This document shows, in pieces, positions 1-6,822 of a stretch of DNA of 9,349 nucleotides (the stretch's first letter is position 1; every line of letters begins with the position of its first letter). The position numbers were made by a program, and so were the translations under genes. Source of the stretch: Prolixibacteraceae bacterium (GTDB lineage Bacteria > Bacteroidota > Bacteroidia > Bacteroidales > Prolixibacteraceae); NCBI GenBank assembly GCA_016931875.1, contig JAFGDX010000093.1, forward strand, positions 1-9,349, written 5' to 3'. The notes under the pieces were generated by a model. That model saw nothing but the letters and a program-made list of their open reading frames with translations. It searched no databases and was not told the DNA's origin.

Positions 1-1224
1 ACAAGCGGATTTCCCGTGCTTCCGGTTTTTGTTTTTGATACCGCGATTCTGGAGAAACTGAATGATAAAACCGATGCCCGCGTTTCGTTTATTTACAAAC
101 AGGTTCAGAAAATTAAAAATGAACTGGAAAAAAACGGGAGCTCACTAAAGATTTTTCATTCAACCCCTGAAGATGCTTTTCGGGTGTTGACAGAAACTTT
201 TGAAATTCAGGCGGTTTTTACCAACAATGATTACGAACCTTATGCCATCAGGCGCGACAGGAAGGTGGCCGCTTTTCTTCAGGAAAAAGGAATCGGGTTT
301 TATGCGTTTAAAGACCATGTAATTTTTGAGGAAAATGAAGTGTTGAAAGACGATGGCAACCCCTACACCGTTTTTACACCCTACAGCAAAAAGTGGAAAC
401 AGGTTCTTGGAAACCGCGATATTCAGCCATACCCTTCGGAAAACAGACTGGGGGATTTGTTGAAAACACAACCTTTCCGAATGCCCGGATTAGCTGAATT
501 GGGCTTTGAAAAAAGCACTCTTCTGGTGCCACTTCCCAATAGTTCGGCGGAGCTTCTTTCCAATTATTCACAATCCCGCGATTTGCCTGCAATACAGGGA
601 ACAACACGGTTAGGTGCACATTTGCGGTTTGGCACTGTCAGCATCAGGGAAATAACAACCATTGCGCGAACGCTCTCTGAAACGTTCCTGAATGAACTCA
701 TCTGGCGGAATTTTTTTATCGCTGTTTTAGCCCATTTTCCGCACGTAGAGAACAACGCATTTAAACCCCAATACGATTTTATTCAATGGCGCAACAACGA
801 AAAGGAATTTGAACGGTGGTGCAAAGGGGAGACCGGTTACCCCATGGTAGATGCCGGAATGCGCGAACTGAATAAAACCGGTTTTATGCACAACCGGGTG
901 CGGATGGTGACCGCCGGTTTTTTAACCAAACATTTGCTGATTGACTGGCGTTGGGGGGAAGCGTATTTTGCAGAAAAGCTGCTCGATTTTGAGCTGGCCT
1001 CCAATAACGGAAACTGGCAGTGGGCAGCGGGAAGTGGTTGCGATGCCGCACCCTATTTCAGGGTTTTTAATCCCGAAGCACAACAAAAAAAGTTTGATCC
1101 TGCCGGCACATACATTTTGAAATGGATTCCGGAATACGGAACAACAAAATACCCGCAGCCCCTTGTAGAACATAAGTTTGCGAGGGAGAGGGCGCTGAGA
1201 GTTTATAAAGAAGCCTTAAAATAA
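1..1224 (+). CDS. phrB: Class I deoxyribodipyrimidine photolyase, 5'-truncated by the window edge
   Basis: FAD-dependent cytosolic enzyme that uses blue light to split cyclobutane pyrimidine dimers in DNA. The frame is open from base 1 and reads TSGFP before the GTG at 16. Residues ending in VLPVFVFDT match the first beta-strand after the usual N-terminal FRRDLR block, so roughly 30 residues lie off the left edge and GTG-16 is not the true start. Visible signatures are the FAD-binding TTRLGAHLRFG block (from 601), NELIWR with the substrate-stacking Trp (703), GYPMVDAGMREL, MHNRVRM, and NNGNWQW with the flavin-facing Asn (1003). By comparison with E. coli PhrB, the electron-transfer Trp triad is intact: W306, W359 and W382 equivalents at 787, 946 and 1015. 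The E. coli W338 position is Phe (TGFMHNR), which looks like tolerated variation. Antenna cofactor cannot be decided. A cryptochrome-type signalling role is possible, but the intact repair residues favour photolyase. Confidence 0.95.
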   Translation, partial: TSGFPVLPVFVFDTAILEKLNDKTDARVSFIYKQVQKIKNELEKNGSSLKIFHSTPEDAFRVLTETFEIQAVFTNNDYEPYAIRRDRKVAAFLQEKGIGFYAFKDHVIFEENEVLKDDGNPYTVFTPYSKKWKQVLGNRDIQPYPSENRLGDLLKTQPFRMPGLAELGFEKSTLLVPLPNSSAELLSNYSQSRDLPAIQGTTRLGAHLRFGTVSIREITTIARTLSETFLNELIWRNFFIAVLAHFPHVENNAFKPQYDFIQWRNNEKEFERWCKGETGYPMVDAGMRELNKTGFMHNRVRMVTAGFLTKHLLIDWRWGEAYFAEKLLDFELASNNGNWQWAAGSGCDAAPYFRVFNPEAQQKKFDPAGTYILKWIPEYGTTKYPQPLVEHKFARERALRVYKEALK

Positions 1225-1228
1225 GGAT

Positions 1229-1540
1229 ATGAAAAATCTGAAAAAAGTTGTTTTGTACATCTCCGGTCCCGGGGTTGTTGCAATGGAGGTGGTTGCCCTT
1301 TTTATCCATTTATTTACCGGCAAAAATGCCAGATTCTGGATCATTGGAGGGTTAATCGTGTTTTTTGTAGTTTTTATTCCGTTGTACTCCATCGAATATT
1401 TCAGGCAGAATTTCAAAAGAGAGAAGTCCAAATTGGTTCAGTTTAAAAAGAAGAAAAGCCGTACGGAGTGGGAGGGTGGAAATATTCACGGAAAAACACC
1501 AACTAATGTTGACAGGCCTGGAAGGATTTTTAACAAATAA
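1229..1540 (+). CDS. Small two-helix inner-membrane protein, function unknown
   Basis: A 103-residue protein I do not recognise. Two hydrophobic segments (about residues 7-29 and 36-57) are joined by a short GKNAR turn and followed by a highly basic tail with a KKKK cluster, so the tail is probably cytosolic. The first helix carries a GPG kink and a buried Glu (residue 20). The ATG lies four bases after the photolyase stop, and AAGGA overlapping that stop is a rare clear ribosome-binding site in this window, so the two genes are probably co-transcribed. The gene ends six bases from the convergent peroxidase gene with no evident terminator between. Start, spacing and membrane pattern make it a credible gene; a functional link to DNA photorepair is only positional. 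Confidence 0.75.
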   Translation: MKNLKKVVLYISGPGVVAMEVVALFIHLFTGKNARFWIIGGLIVFFVVFIPLYSIEYFRQNFKREKSKLVQFKKKKSRTEWEGGNIHGKTPTNVDRPGRIFNK

Positions 1541-1546
1541 AAAACT

Positions 1547-2083
1547 CTATTCCTGCAACCACTCCATAATCCGGCGGTTTTGAGGGCCTTTAAAAGGAGG
1601 GACAAAATCAACCACCATTCCTTCCTCATCAATCATAAATTTCTGGAAGTTCCACATCACTTTTGCATCCAGGGTTCCGTTTTCTTCGCTGCTGGTCAGC
1701 CATTGGTAAACGGGGTGCATTTCATCATCGTTAATTGATATTTTTGCCATCATCGGGAATGAGACTTGGTATTTCTGTGTGCAGAACTCATAAATTTCGT
1801 TGTTGTTGCCCGGCTCCTGTTTTCCAAAATCATTACACGGAAAACCTATGATTTCAAAATCGTCTCCGCCATATTCCTCATACAATTCCTGCAGTTTCTT
1901 AAACTGCGGAGTAAGCGCACATTCCGAAGCAGTATTCACAATCAAAACCTTTTTTCCTTTTAAGGTTGAAAAATCAAATTCTTTACCATCGATGGTTGTG
2001 GCAGTAAAATCGTGCAGGGTTTTTGTTTGCGCAAAAACCTGGAGTGTCATCAAAACGTAAAATACAAGAATTAAACTTTTCAT
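1547..2083 (-). CDS. Exported glutathione peroxidase family protein (probably thioredoxin-dependent)
   Basis: Thiol peroxidase that reduces H2O2 and organic or lipid hydroperoxides. The chosen ATG (2083) gives 178 residues beginning with a signal peptide (hydrophobic residues 3-18, likely cleavage at VFA|QT); upstream in-frame starts add an unlikely extension. Catalytic positions are Cys55 in NTASEC, Gln89 in KQEPG and Trp144 in WNFQKF, the normal GPx tetrad elements with Cys rather than selenocysteine. Cys83 (FPCN) and Cys101 (EFCTQKY) match the extra cysteines of plant and yeast GPx enzymes, where the latter position is the resolving Cys reduced by thioredoxin. This argues for thioredoxin rather than glutathione as reductant. 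Location would be periplasmic or envelope. A near-match to the Bacteroidota -7 box (TAAATTTTG, one base too long) lies at 2124-2116. It is divergent from dnaX. Confidence 0.93.
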   Translation of the reverse strand: MKSLILVFYVLMTLQVFAQTKTLHDFTATTIDGKEFDFSTLKGKKVLIVNTASECALTPQFKKLQELYEEYGGDDFEIIGFPCNDFGKQEPGNNNEIYEFCTQKYQVSFPMMAKISINDDEMHPVYQWLTSSEENGTLDAKVMWNFQKFMIDEEGMVVDFVPPFKGPQNRRIMEWLQE

Positions 2084-2178
2084 AAATAAATGTTTATTAT
2101 CCAGCTGCAAATCAACAAAATTTAAAATTAAGCGATTTGTTGTTAATAAAAAAACCGTGTAAAAAAAGCATATTTGAT

Positions 2179-2186
2179 TATCTTTG
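2179..2186 (+). promoter_or_regulatory. Candidate Bacteroidota -7 promoter element for dnaX
   Basis: TATCTTTG fits the TAnnTTTG consensus of the Bacteroidota primary sigma factor. It would start transcription near 2193, leaving a leader of about 20 bases before the dnaX ATG. The upstream -33 element (TTTG/TTG) is not convincing at the expected spacing; only a GTG lies there, so this is a half-supported promoter. Confidence 0.45.
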
Positions 2187-2212
2187 GCCGAATACAGCTG
2201 CAAAGCAAAGTT

Positions 2213-3316
2213 ATGGAGAATTTTATTGTTTCAGCACGAAAATACAGACCCGATTCATTTGACACGGTTGTTGCACAGGCGTCGATTACCAACACCCTGA
2301 AAAATGCCATAAAAAGCAAACAGCTGGCACATGCCTATTTGTTTTGCGGGCCGCGTGGCGTGGGAAAAACCACCTGCGCACGTATTTTTGCCAAAACCAT
2401 AAACTGCACAAATCTAACTGCAGAGTATGAAGCCTGTAATGAATGCGAATCGTGCAAGGCATTTAATTCAAACCGTTCGTTTAATATTCATGAACTGGAT
2501 GCCGCCTCGAACAACTCGGTGGATGATATCCGCAACCTTACCGACCAGGTTCGTGTTCCCCCGCAAATGGGAAAATACAGCGTGTACATTATCGATGAGG
2601 TTCACATGCTTTCATCGCAGGCATTTAATGCTTTTTTGAAGACGCTGGAAGAACCGCCCAAACATGCCATTTTTGTTTTGGCAACCACCGAGAAGCATAA
2701 AATTATTCCGACCATTTTATCGCGCTGCCAGATTTTTGATTTTAACAGGATTAAGGTGGAAGATATCACCAATCATCTGGAATATGTGGCGAAAAGCGAA
2801 AATGTGGAAGTTGAAAGGGAAGGGTTAAATATCATCGCACAGAAAGCCGATGGGGCGATGCGCGACGCGCTGTCGATTTTTGACCAGATCGTTAGCTTTT
2901 CAGGCAAAAAAATTACCTACCAGGATGTAATAACCAACCTGAATGTACTGGACTATGATTATTATTTTCGTTTGGTTGATCAGTTCCTGAAAAACGAGGT
3001 GACAGAAGTTTTGCTCACCTTTAACGATATTCTGAACCACGGATTTGACGGGCATCATTTTATTGCAGGATTGAGTGGCCACATCCGCGACCTGCTGGTG
3101 GGAAAAGATTCGGCAACCATTCAACTGCTGGAAGTAGGTGGCGAAATTAAAGAACGCTACAAACAACAGGCACAAAGCTGCCCAAACGAATTTTTGCTTG
3201 AGGCGCTGAAAATAAGCAATGAATGCGACCTGCAGTACAAGGGAAGTCAGAATAAACGGTTGCTGGTTGAACTGGCTTTGATTCGGATAGCACAGCTTAC
3301 CTTAAAAAAAAAATAG
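2213..3316 (+). CDS. dnaX: DNA polymerase III clamp-loader subunit DnaX, gamma-like short form
   Basis: AAA+ ATPase subunit of the replicative clamp loader, which opens and loads the beta sliding clamp. The ATG at 2213 gives the canonical ENFIVSARKYRPDSF opening; a TTG further upstream is not needed. Visible elements are Walker A GPRGVGKTT (residues 46-54), a four-Cys zinc module (C65, C75, C78, C81), Walker B VYIIDEVH (124-131), and the SRC motif with the arginine finger (170-172). The frame stops at TAG 3314-3316 after 367 residues, which is about the end of domain III in the E. coli protein and much shorter than a full bacterial tau. The stop directly follows ten A's, and the frame immediately downstream encodes the missing C-terminus. 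The short product is therefore probably a genuine gamma-like form, with full-length tau made by slippage into the -1 frame. Confidence 0.95.
   Translation: MENFIVSARKYRPDSFDTVVAQASITNTLKNAIKSKQLAHAYLFCGPRGVGKTTCARIFAKTINCTNLTAEYEACNECESCKAFNSNRSFNIHELDAASNNSVDDIRNLTDQVRVPPQMGKYSVYIIDEVHMLSSQAFNAFLKTLEEPPKHAIFVLATTEKHKIIPTILSRCQIFDFNRIKVEDITNHLEYVAKSENVEVEREGLNIIAQKADGAMRDALSIFDQIVSFSGKKITYQDVITNLNVLDYDYYFRLVDQFLKNEVTEVLLTFNDILNHGFDGHHFIAGLSGHIRDLLVGKDSATIQLLEVGGEIKERYKQQAQSCPNEFLLEALKISNECDLQYKGSQNKRLLVELALIRIAQLTLKKK
3304..3313 (+). promoter_or_regulatory. Poly-A slippage site for dnaX recoding (gamma/tau)
   Basis: Ten consecutive A's are read in frame 0 as TTA AAA AAA AAA and followed at once by TAG. 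The -1 frame is open through the run (next codons ATA GCT GAC) and continues to a TGA at 3940. The site contains the A AAA AAA type of slippery heptamer, and the run is longer than the nine A's known to cause transcriptional slippage in Thermus dnaX. I see no strong internal Shine-Dalgarno upstream and no convincing stem-loop just downstream, so RNA-polymerase slippage is somewhat more likely than E. coli-style stimulated ribosomal frameshifting. A homopolymer sequencing error cannot be excluded from one sequence. Confidence 0.7.
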
Positions 3317-3942
3317 CTGACACACCGCAACCTGACGACATTCTTGAACCCATTTTTTCAGAATTACAAAAAGACCCGCAACCGGAAACGGCTAAACCAA
3401 TCCCGCAGAAAATGCCAACACGGCCGGAGGCTCCGCAAAATGCAAAACCCCGGAAGATTGTAAAACGAAGCTCGCGCAACATGGGGATTCCTTCCATAAA
3501 AGATGCTTTGCAGGGAAAATTTGCCGAAGACCAGATTTCGGCAAAAGAACAGCACCAGATTTATAACCAGGCCGATGAAAAAGAAAATTTTACAACAGAG
3601 GATTTATTAAAAAAATGGGAAGAGTTTACTTCGCGTTTTGAAGATCGGCCCAATTTAAAGTCAACCTTGTCGCGGATTCCTGAAATGCAGGAGGATTACA
3701 AATTATTGCTTAACATTGAGAACACGATTCAGGAAAACCTCATCAACAGTATTAAACCTGAGTTGGTTTCGTGGCTGAGGACCGAATTGAAAAATTCAAA
3801 AATTCAGCTGATTACACAAATAACCGAAAACGTAAAAGGAAGAATTATTTATACCGATTCGGAAAAGTTTGAAGAAATGGCAAAAAAGAATCCAAACCTG
3901 GCCATTTTAAAACAAAAATTTAATCTTGATTTCGGGGGGTGA
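3313..3942 (+). CDS. dnaX: DnaX tau-specific C-terminal region, reached by -1 frameshift from 2213
   Basis: This frame continues dnaX after the A run; joined to 2213-3313 it makes a 576-residue protein, a plausible length for Bacteroidota DnaX. It opens with a Pro-rich linker (DTPQPDDILEP and further Pro/Lys repeats to about 3460). A globular, charged, mainly helical region follows, including NMGIPSIKDAL and DLLKKWEEF, and ends in KQKFNLDFGG. In tau subunits the C-terminal part ties the clamp loader to the polymerase alpha subunit and the helicase; here that role is inferred from position, since the sequence itself diverges from E. coli. The first in-frame ATG is at 3412, inside the linker and without a good ribosome-binding site, so an independent gene is unlikely. 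Continuous coding up to the A run and lack of decay argue against a pseudogene. Confidence 0.82.
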   Translation: MADTPQPDDILEPIFSELQKDPQPETAKPIPQKMPTRPEAPQNAKPRKIVKRSSRNMGIPSIKDALQGKFAEDQISAKEQHQIYNQADEKENFTTEDLLKKWEEFTSRFEDRPNLKSTLSRIPEMQEDYKLLLNIENTIQENLINSIKPELVSWLRTELKNSKIQLITQITENVKGRIIYTDSEKFEEMAKKNPNLAILKQKFNLDFGG

Positions 3943-3948
3943 TTTAGT

Positions 3949-3970
3949 TCAGTCTCAGTCACAGTCGCAG
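3949..3970 (+). repeat. Imperfect CAGTC hexamer microrepeat
   Basis: Three consecutive NCAGTC hexamers followed by a partial GCAG, directly after the dnaX stop. Probably a neutral microsatellite-like tract in the short convergent spacer. Confidence 0.45.
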
Positions 3971-3983
3971 GATTTCGGGGTTT

Positions 3984-4002
3984 AAGCAATTACACCTTGC
4001 TT
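3984..4002. terminator. Weak hairpin between convergent dnaX and pdxH
   Basis: AAGCAA and TTGCTT form a perfect 6-bp stem around a 7-base loop, with only a short interrupted T stretch (CATTTTC) after it on the plus strand. Its position between two convergent genes suits a bidirectional terminator, but the stem is A/T-containing and the U-tract is poor. Confidence 0.35.
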
Positions 4003-4013
4003 CATTTTCGGGA

Positions 4014-4649
4014 TTAGGGAGCCAGGCGTTTCATAATCCAGTCGTTGTACTGTTTTTCGTAAACAATCCGGTCGTGAAGCCGGTTTTCGCGTCCCTGCCA
4101 AAATTCAAATTTTTCAGGTTTCACCCGGTAACCACCCCAGTTTTCAGGGCGGGCAGGTTTGCTGTTTTGAAGTTGTGCCAGCAAAATCTCAAACTGGTTT
4201 TCCAAATATTTGCGGGAAGGAATTTCGCTGCTTTGTTCCGAAATAATGGCACTGATTTGGCTTGCCAAAGGGCGCGAATGAAAATACTCGTCAGATAATT
4301 TGGTTTCGGTTTTTGCAGCAAACCCCGAAATCCGGACTTGCCGCTCCACCTTTGGCCAAAAAAAATGCAACCCTACCGCAGGGTTTTGTTCGATTGAAAC
4401 TCCTTTATCGCTGTTGTAATTGGTGAAAAATACAAATCCTTTTTCGTCGAAATATTTAAGCAAAACAATACGTGATTGCGGAAATCCGTCCAGCCCGAGA
4501 GTAACAACCGACATGGCAGTTGGTTCGTCGGTATTTGCCTGCATGGCATCGGCCAGCCAGTTGCCAAATTGTTTTACCGGATTTGCATCTGCCGTTTCCT
4601 TCGACAAACCTGAAAAGGTGTATTCTCTTCTGACGGAATCAATATTCAT
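4014..4649 (-). CDS. pdxH: Pyridoxamine 5'-phosphate oxidase
   Basis: Cytosolic FMN-dependent oxidase that converts pyridoxine- or pyridoxamine-5'-phosphate to pyridoxal 5'-phosphate, the last step of vitamin B6 synthesis and salvage. At 211 residues it is close to E. coli PdxH (218). The FMN/phosphate-binding blocks SRIVLLK (59-65) and FFTNYNSDKG (74-83) are present, and the C-terminal signature runs from W171 (WGGYRVKP) through FWQGRENRLHDR to the terminal RLAP. R190 and H192 correspond to the substrate-contacting R197 and H199 of E. coli. The start at 4649 gives the expected RREYTFSGL N-terminus. No strong ribosome-binding site is visible. The gene is monocistronic, convergent with dnaX and divergent from the thioredoxin-like gene; the neighbours suggest no B6-specific operon. 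Confidence 0.97.
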   Translation of the reverse strand: MNIDSVRREYTFSGLSKETADANPVKQFGNWLADAMQANTDEPTAMSVVTLGLDGFPQSRIVLLKYFDEKGFVFFTNYNSDKGVSIEQNPAVGLHFFWPKVERQVRISGFAAKTETKLSDEYFHSRPLASQISAIISEQSSEIPSRKYLENQFEILLAQLQNSKPARPENWGGYRVKPEKFEFWQGRENRLHDRIVYEKQYNDWIMKRLAP

Positions 4650-4781
4650 TTTAATACTTTTTTGAATAACTATTTAAAGGGCAGAATGTTTAAAAAATCA
4701 TTCAAATGAACTTTTTAAATTTCCCCTCTGTTAAATAAAAGAGTGTTTAGTGTTATTTTATAACTTAAAATTTGAATTGTC

Positions 4782-5390
4782 ATGAAAAAATTAAGTACGT
4801 TTTTAGGGTTGTTGCTGTCGGTTGCCGTGATGGCGGGAAATGGCGACGGGAAGATGGATCTTGGTGACAAAGCAGCATTGACACATATAAAAATGCTGGA
4901 TGTTTCGGGTGAAAAGCTTTCGCTTGACGAAGTTAAAAAAGAGAATGGATTGGTCGTTATTTTCTCGTGTAACACCTGCCCGTTTGTCAATCAGTGGGAG
5001 GGCCGTTATCCGGCTGTAAAGGAATGGGCCGATAAAAACAATGTGGGGATGATTGTGTTGAATTCAAACTATCAGAACCGCGACGGGGTTGACTCATACG
5101 AAGCCATGCAGAAACATGCTAACGAAAAAGGCTACAATTTCCCTTATGTGGTGGATGAAGAAAGCCAGATTGCAAATGCATTCGGCGGGCAGGTGACACC
5201 CCATGTATTTTTGTTCGACAGTGATATGGAGCTGGTTTACAAAGGGGCTATCGACGACAGTTACAAAAGTGCCGACGAAGTAAAACAGGCCTATCTGAAA
5301 GAAGCGATTATTAGTTTGGCAAAAGGCCAGGAAATTGCGGTTACCGAAACCAAACCCACCGGGTGCAGTATCAAAAGAAAACTGAATTAA
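4782..5390 (+). CDS. Exported thioredoxin-fold (redoxin/AhpC-TSA-like) protein
   Basis: A 202-residue protein with a signal peptide (hydrophobic residues 5-18, likely cleavage VMA|GN), so it should act in the periplasm or envelope. The mature part is a thioredoxin fold with FSCNTCPFV carrying the redox pair Cys63/Cys66, and VTP with the cis-proline (140) before a FLFD strand. A third Cys lies in the conserved-looking tail TKPTGCSIKRK (Cys195). It belongs to the redoxin-like group found in many Bacteroidota. Reductase versus peroxidase activity cannot be told from sequence, though a CxxC pair favours disulfide exchange. The ATG at 4782 gives a perfect signal peptide; there is no Shine-Dalgarno, and the leader is AT-rich. 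It is transcribed alone and ends at a strong terminator. It could supply electrons to the exported peroxidase at 1547-2083, but that is only an inference. Confidence 0.88.
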   Translation: MKKLSTFLGLLLSVAVMAGNGDGKMDLGDKAALTHIKMLDVSGEKLSLDEVKKENGLVVIFSCNTCPFVNQWEGRYPAVKEWADKNNVGMIVLNSNYQNRDGVDSYEAMQKHANEKGYNFPYVVDEESQIANAFGGQVTPHVFLFDSDMELVYKGAIDDSYKSADEVKQAYLKEAIISLAKGQEIAVTETKPTGCSIKRKLN

Positions 5391-5420
5391 AAAGTTACCG
5401 TTTGATAATTTTAATAAAGC

Positions 5421-5451
5421 AGGCTCCTTTTTTTACGAAGGGGCCTTTTTT
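5421..5451. terminator. Intrinsic terminator shared by the thioredoxin-like gene and the rsmD operon
   Basis: AGGCTCCTT (5421-5429) pairs with AAGGGGCCT (5438-5446) in a 9-bp stem with one T-G wobble and an 8-base loop, followed by a T run to 5451. It lies 30 bases after the plus-strand stop. On the minus strand the hairpin begins just after the rsmD stop and is followed by a partly T-rich stretch (GCTTTATTAA), so it probably works in both directions, better on the plus strand. Confidence 0.82.
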
Positions 5452-5983
5452 ATGACCGGAAAAAACTAAAATTTACTTTTCCGTAATTTCTTATTTCCTG
5501 AAAATTCGGGTGGTTGGAAAAACTGTATTCTTTGGAATGTTCCAAAATAAACAAACCGTTTTCCTTTAAAATTTTTCCTGAAAAAACGGCATCGGGCACT
5601 TTATTAAACTGGGGCAAATCAAAGGGAGGATCGGCAAAAACGATATCGAATTGTCCCTGGTACTTGAATAAAAACTTAAAAACATCGGTTTTAAAAATGC
5701 GGGCATTTTTAATCTCCAGGTTGTCAGTAACACGCTGGATAAAACGGGTATGCTGAAAGTTTTTTTCCACAAAAGTCAGCTCTTTAGCTCCGCGGCTGAT
5801 AAATTCATACCCGATGCTACCGGTGCCTGCGAACAAATCGAGCACCGTTTTGTCTGAAAAATCAAGCCGGTTTTCAAGAATGTTGAACAGTCCTTCTTTG
5901 GCAATGTCAGTGGTGGGCCTGGCTGCCAGGTTTTTTCCCGGCGTAAATATCCGGCCTTTGAATTTTCCTCCAACAATTCTCAT
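5450..5983 (-). CDS. rsmD: 16S rRNA (guanine(966)-N2)-methyltransferase
   Basis: SAM-dependent methyltransferase that makes m2G966 in 16S rRNA during 30S assembly. The N-terminus MRIVGGKFKGR and RPTTDIAKEGLFNIL (22-36) are family hallmarks. SAM motif I is VLDLFAGTGSIGYE (47-60), the acidic ribose-binding strand is TFVEKN, and the catalytic motif IV is DPPF (118-121). It has 177 residues, somewhat shorter than E. coli RsmD (198), with no obvious missing core element. Its ATG overlaps the stop of the upstream DUF3822-like gene by one base (TGATG), so translation is probably coupled. It is the last gene of a three-gene minus-strand operon and ends in the shared terminator. Confidence 0.96.
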   Translation of the reverse strand: MRIVGGKFKGRIFTPGKNLAARPTTDIAKEGLFNILENRLDFSDKTVLDLFAGTGSIGYEFISRGAKELTFVEKNFQHTRFIQRVTDNLEIKNARIFKTDVFKFLFKYQGQFDIVFADPPFDLPQFNKVPDAVFSGKILKENGLFILEHSKEYSFSNHPNFQEIRNYGKVNFSFFRS

Positions 5984-6813
5984 CAGATTGAATTTAACAG
6001 ATTGTACAATTCATAGTCAGGCACAGTAAAAATGTCGCTGTTTACCTGAAGTTGCCGGGAAGGTTTTAGAAATTGGACCGGTAAAAAGTATTTTCCGATT
6101 TCCGCGATGGTTTCTTCACCCTGCGGAAGTTCGCCGGCAATAAAAACGTCGGTTTTTGACGGAACAATGTCAAATTGTTTCAAAATGGAAAGCGTATAAA
6201 AAATAATATCGTTTTTATGTTTCAGTTCAAAGCTGTTGGCCAGCAAAAGATTTTGCCCGCTGAATAAAACGGTGTAAAAATAGGTTGAACTGAACAGGAT
6301 AATCAGGCGTTTCTTTTCCGCTTCAATGGAAGGAAAATTTTCAATACAGTTTTTTAACGGATGAACTATTTCCGTGTGAGGAAACCGGGCCTGCAGGTTT
6401 TCTTGGAGCGGTTTGGGAAGCGTAAAAAGAAGCCATGCGTTTTGATTTTCAATTTTACTGGCAACGATTTCCGTTTCACTTTCCAAATTGAAAAACATTT
6501 CCATGTATTTTGCCTTCACGGTTTCATCGAAATATTGTTCCGGTACCAAAACAAATTCTGTTGTGTCGAAAATAAATTTTACTTCACGGAATTCGTTTTT
6601 CAATAGTTCTTCCTGCGTTATCCATTCCTGAAAATGGCGCGAAAGGAATTTCCCGTCGGTAATGGTCAGCGGAACTTTTTTCCACGCCAGCAGGCGGTTT
6701 TCACTGGCCAAAACAACCGAAAAAGAAAATCCACCCAGGCTTACCTGAATGGATAATATATATTCTTTTGTATTTTCCTGATGAAATAAATCGTCAGTTA
6801 AAAAGTGCTCCAT
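5983..6813 (-). CDS. DUF3822 family protein
   Basis: A 276-residue protein of unknown function, assigned to DUF3822 from its length, overall pattern and position directly upstream of rsmD, an arrangement I associate with Bacteroidota. It has no signal peptide or membrane segment, so it is probably cytosolic. The N-terminal half alternates beta-strand-like stretches (EYILSIQVSLGGFSFSVVL, EVKFIFDTTEFVLVP), and the second half repeats the theme (RLIILFSSTYFYTVLF, TDVFIAGELPQG), hinting at a two-lobed fold; an actin/FtsA-like fold is conceivable but unproven. No catalytic motif is apparent. The stop overlaps the rsmD start by one base and the upstream gene is nine bases away, so it is cotranscribed. 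A role connected to rRNA methylation or ribosome assembly is only a guess from coupling. Confidence 0.78.
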   Translation of the reverse strand: MEHFLTDDLFHQENTKEYILSIQVSLGGFSFSVVLASENRLLAWKKVPLTITDGKFLSRHFQEWITQEELLKNEFREVKFIFDTTEFVLVPEQYFDETVKAKYMEMFFNLESETEIVASKIENQNAWLLFTLPKPLQENLQARFPHTEIVHPLKNCIENFPSIEAEKKRLIILFSSTYFYTVLFSGQNLLLANSFELKHKNDIIFYTLSILKQFDIVPSKTDVFIAGELPQGEETIAEIGKYFLPVQFLKPSRQLQVNSDIFTVPDYELYNLLNSI

Positions 6814-6822
6814 GAACGAAGT

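Noticed and set aside
16..18. GTG as the photolyase start codon
   Set aside because: The frame is open to base 1 and the preceding residues fit the family, while the essential N-terminal block is missing; the gene is cut by the window edge.
871..900. Phe in place of E. coli Trp338 in TGFMHNR as loss of the electron-transfer chain
   Set aside because: Trp338 is not part of the triad; alignment by eye puts the three triad tryptophans at 787, 946 and 1015, all present.
2084..2203. Longer N-terminus for the glutathione peroxidase
   Set aside because: It would add 40 non-family residues ahead of a textbook signal peptide and nearly reach the dnaX start region.
3314..3942. dnaX as a decayed pseudogene, or 3412-3942 as a separate gene
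   Set aside because: Both frames are undamaged and meet exactly at a poly-A run; the ATG at 3412 falls inside a Pro-rich linker with no ribosome-binding site.
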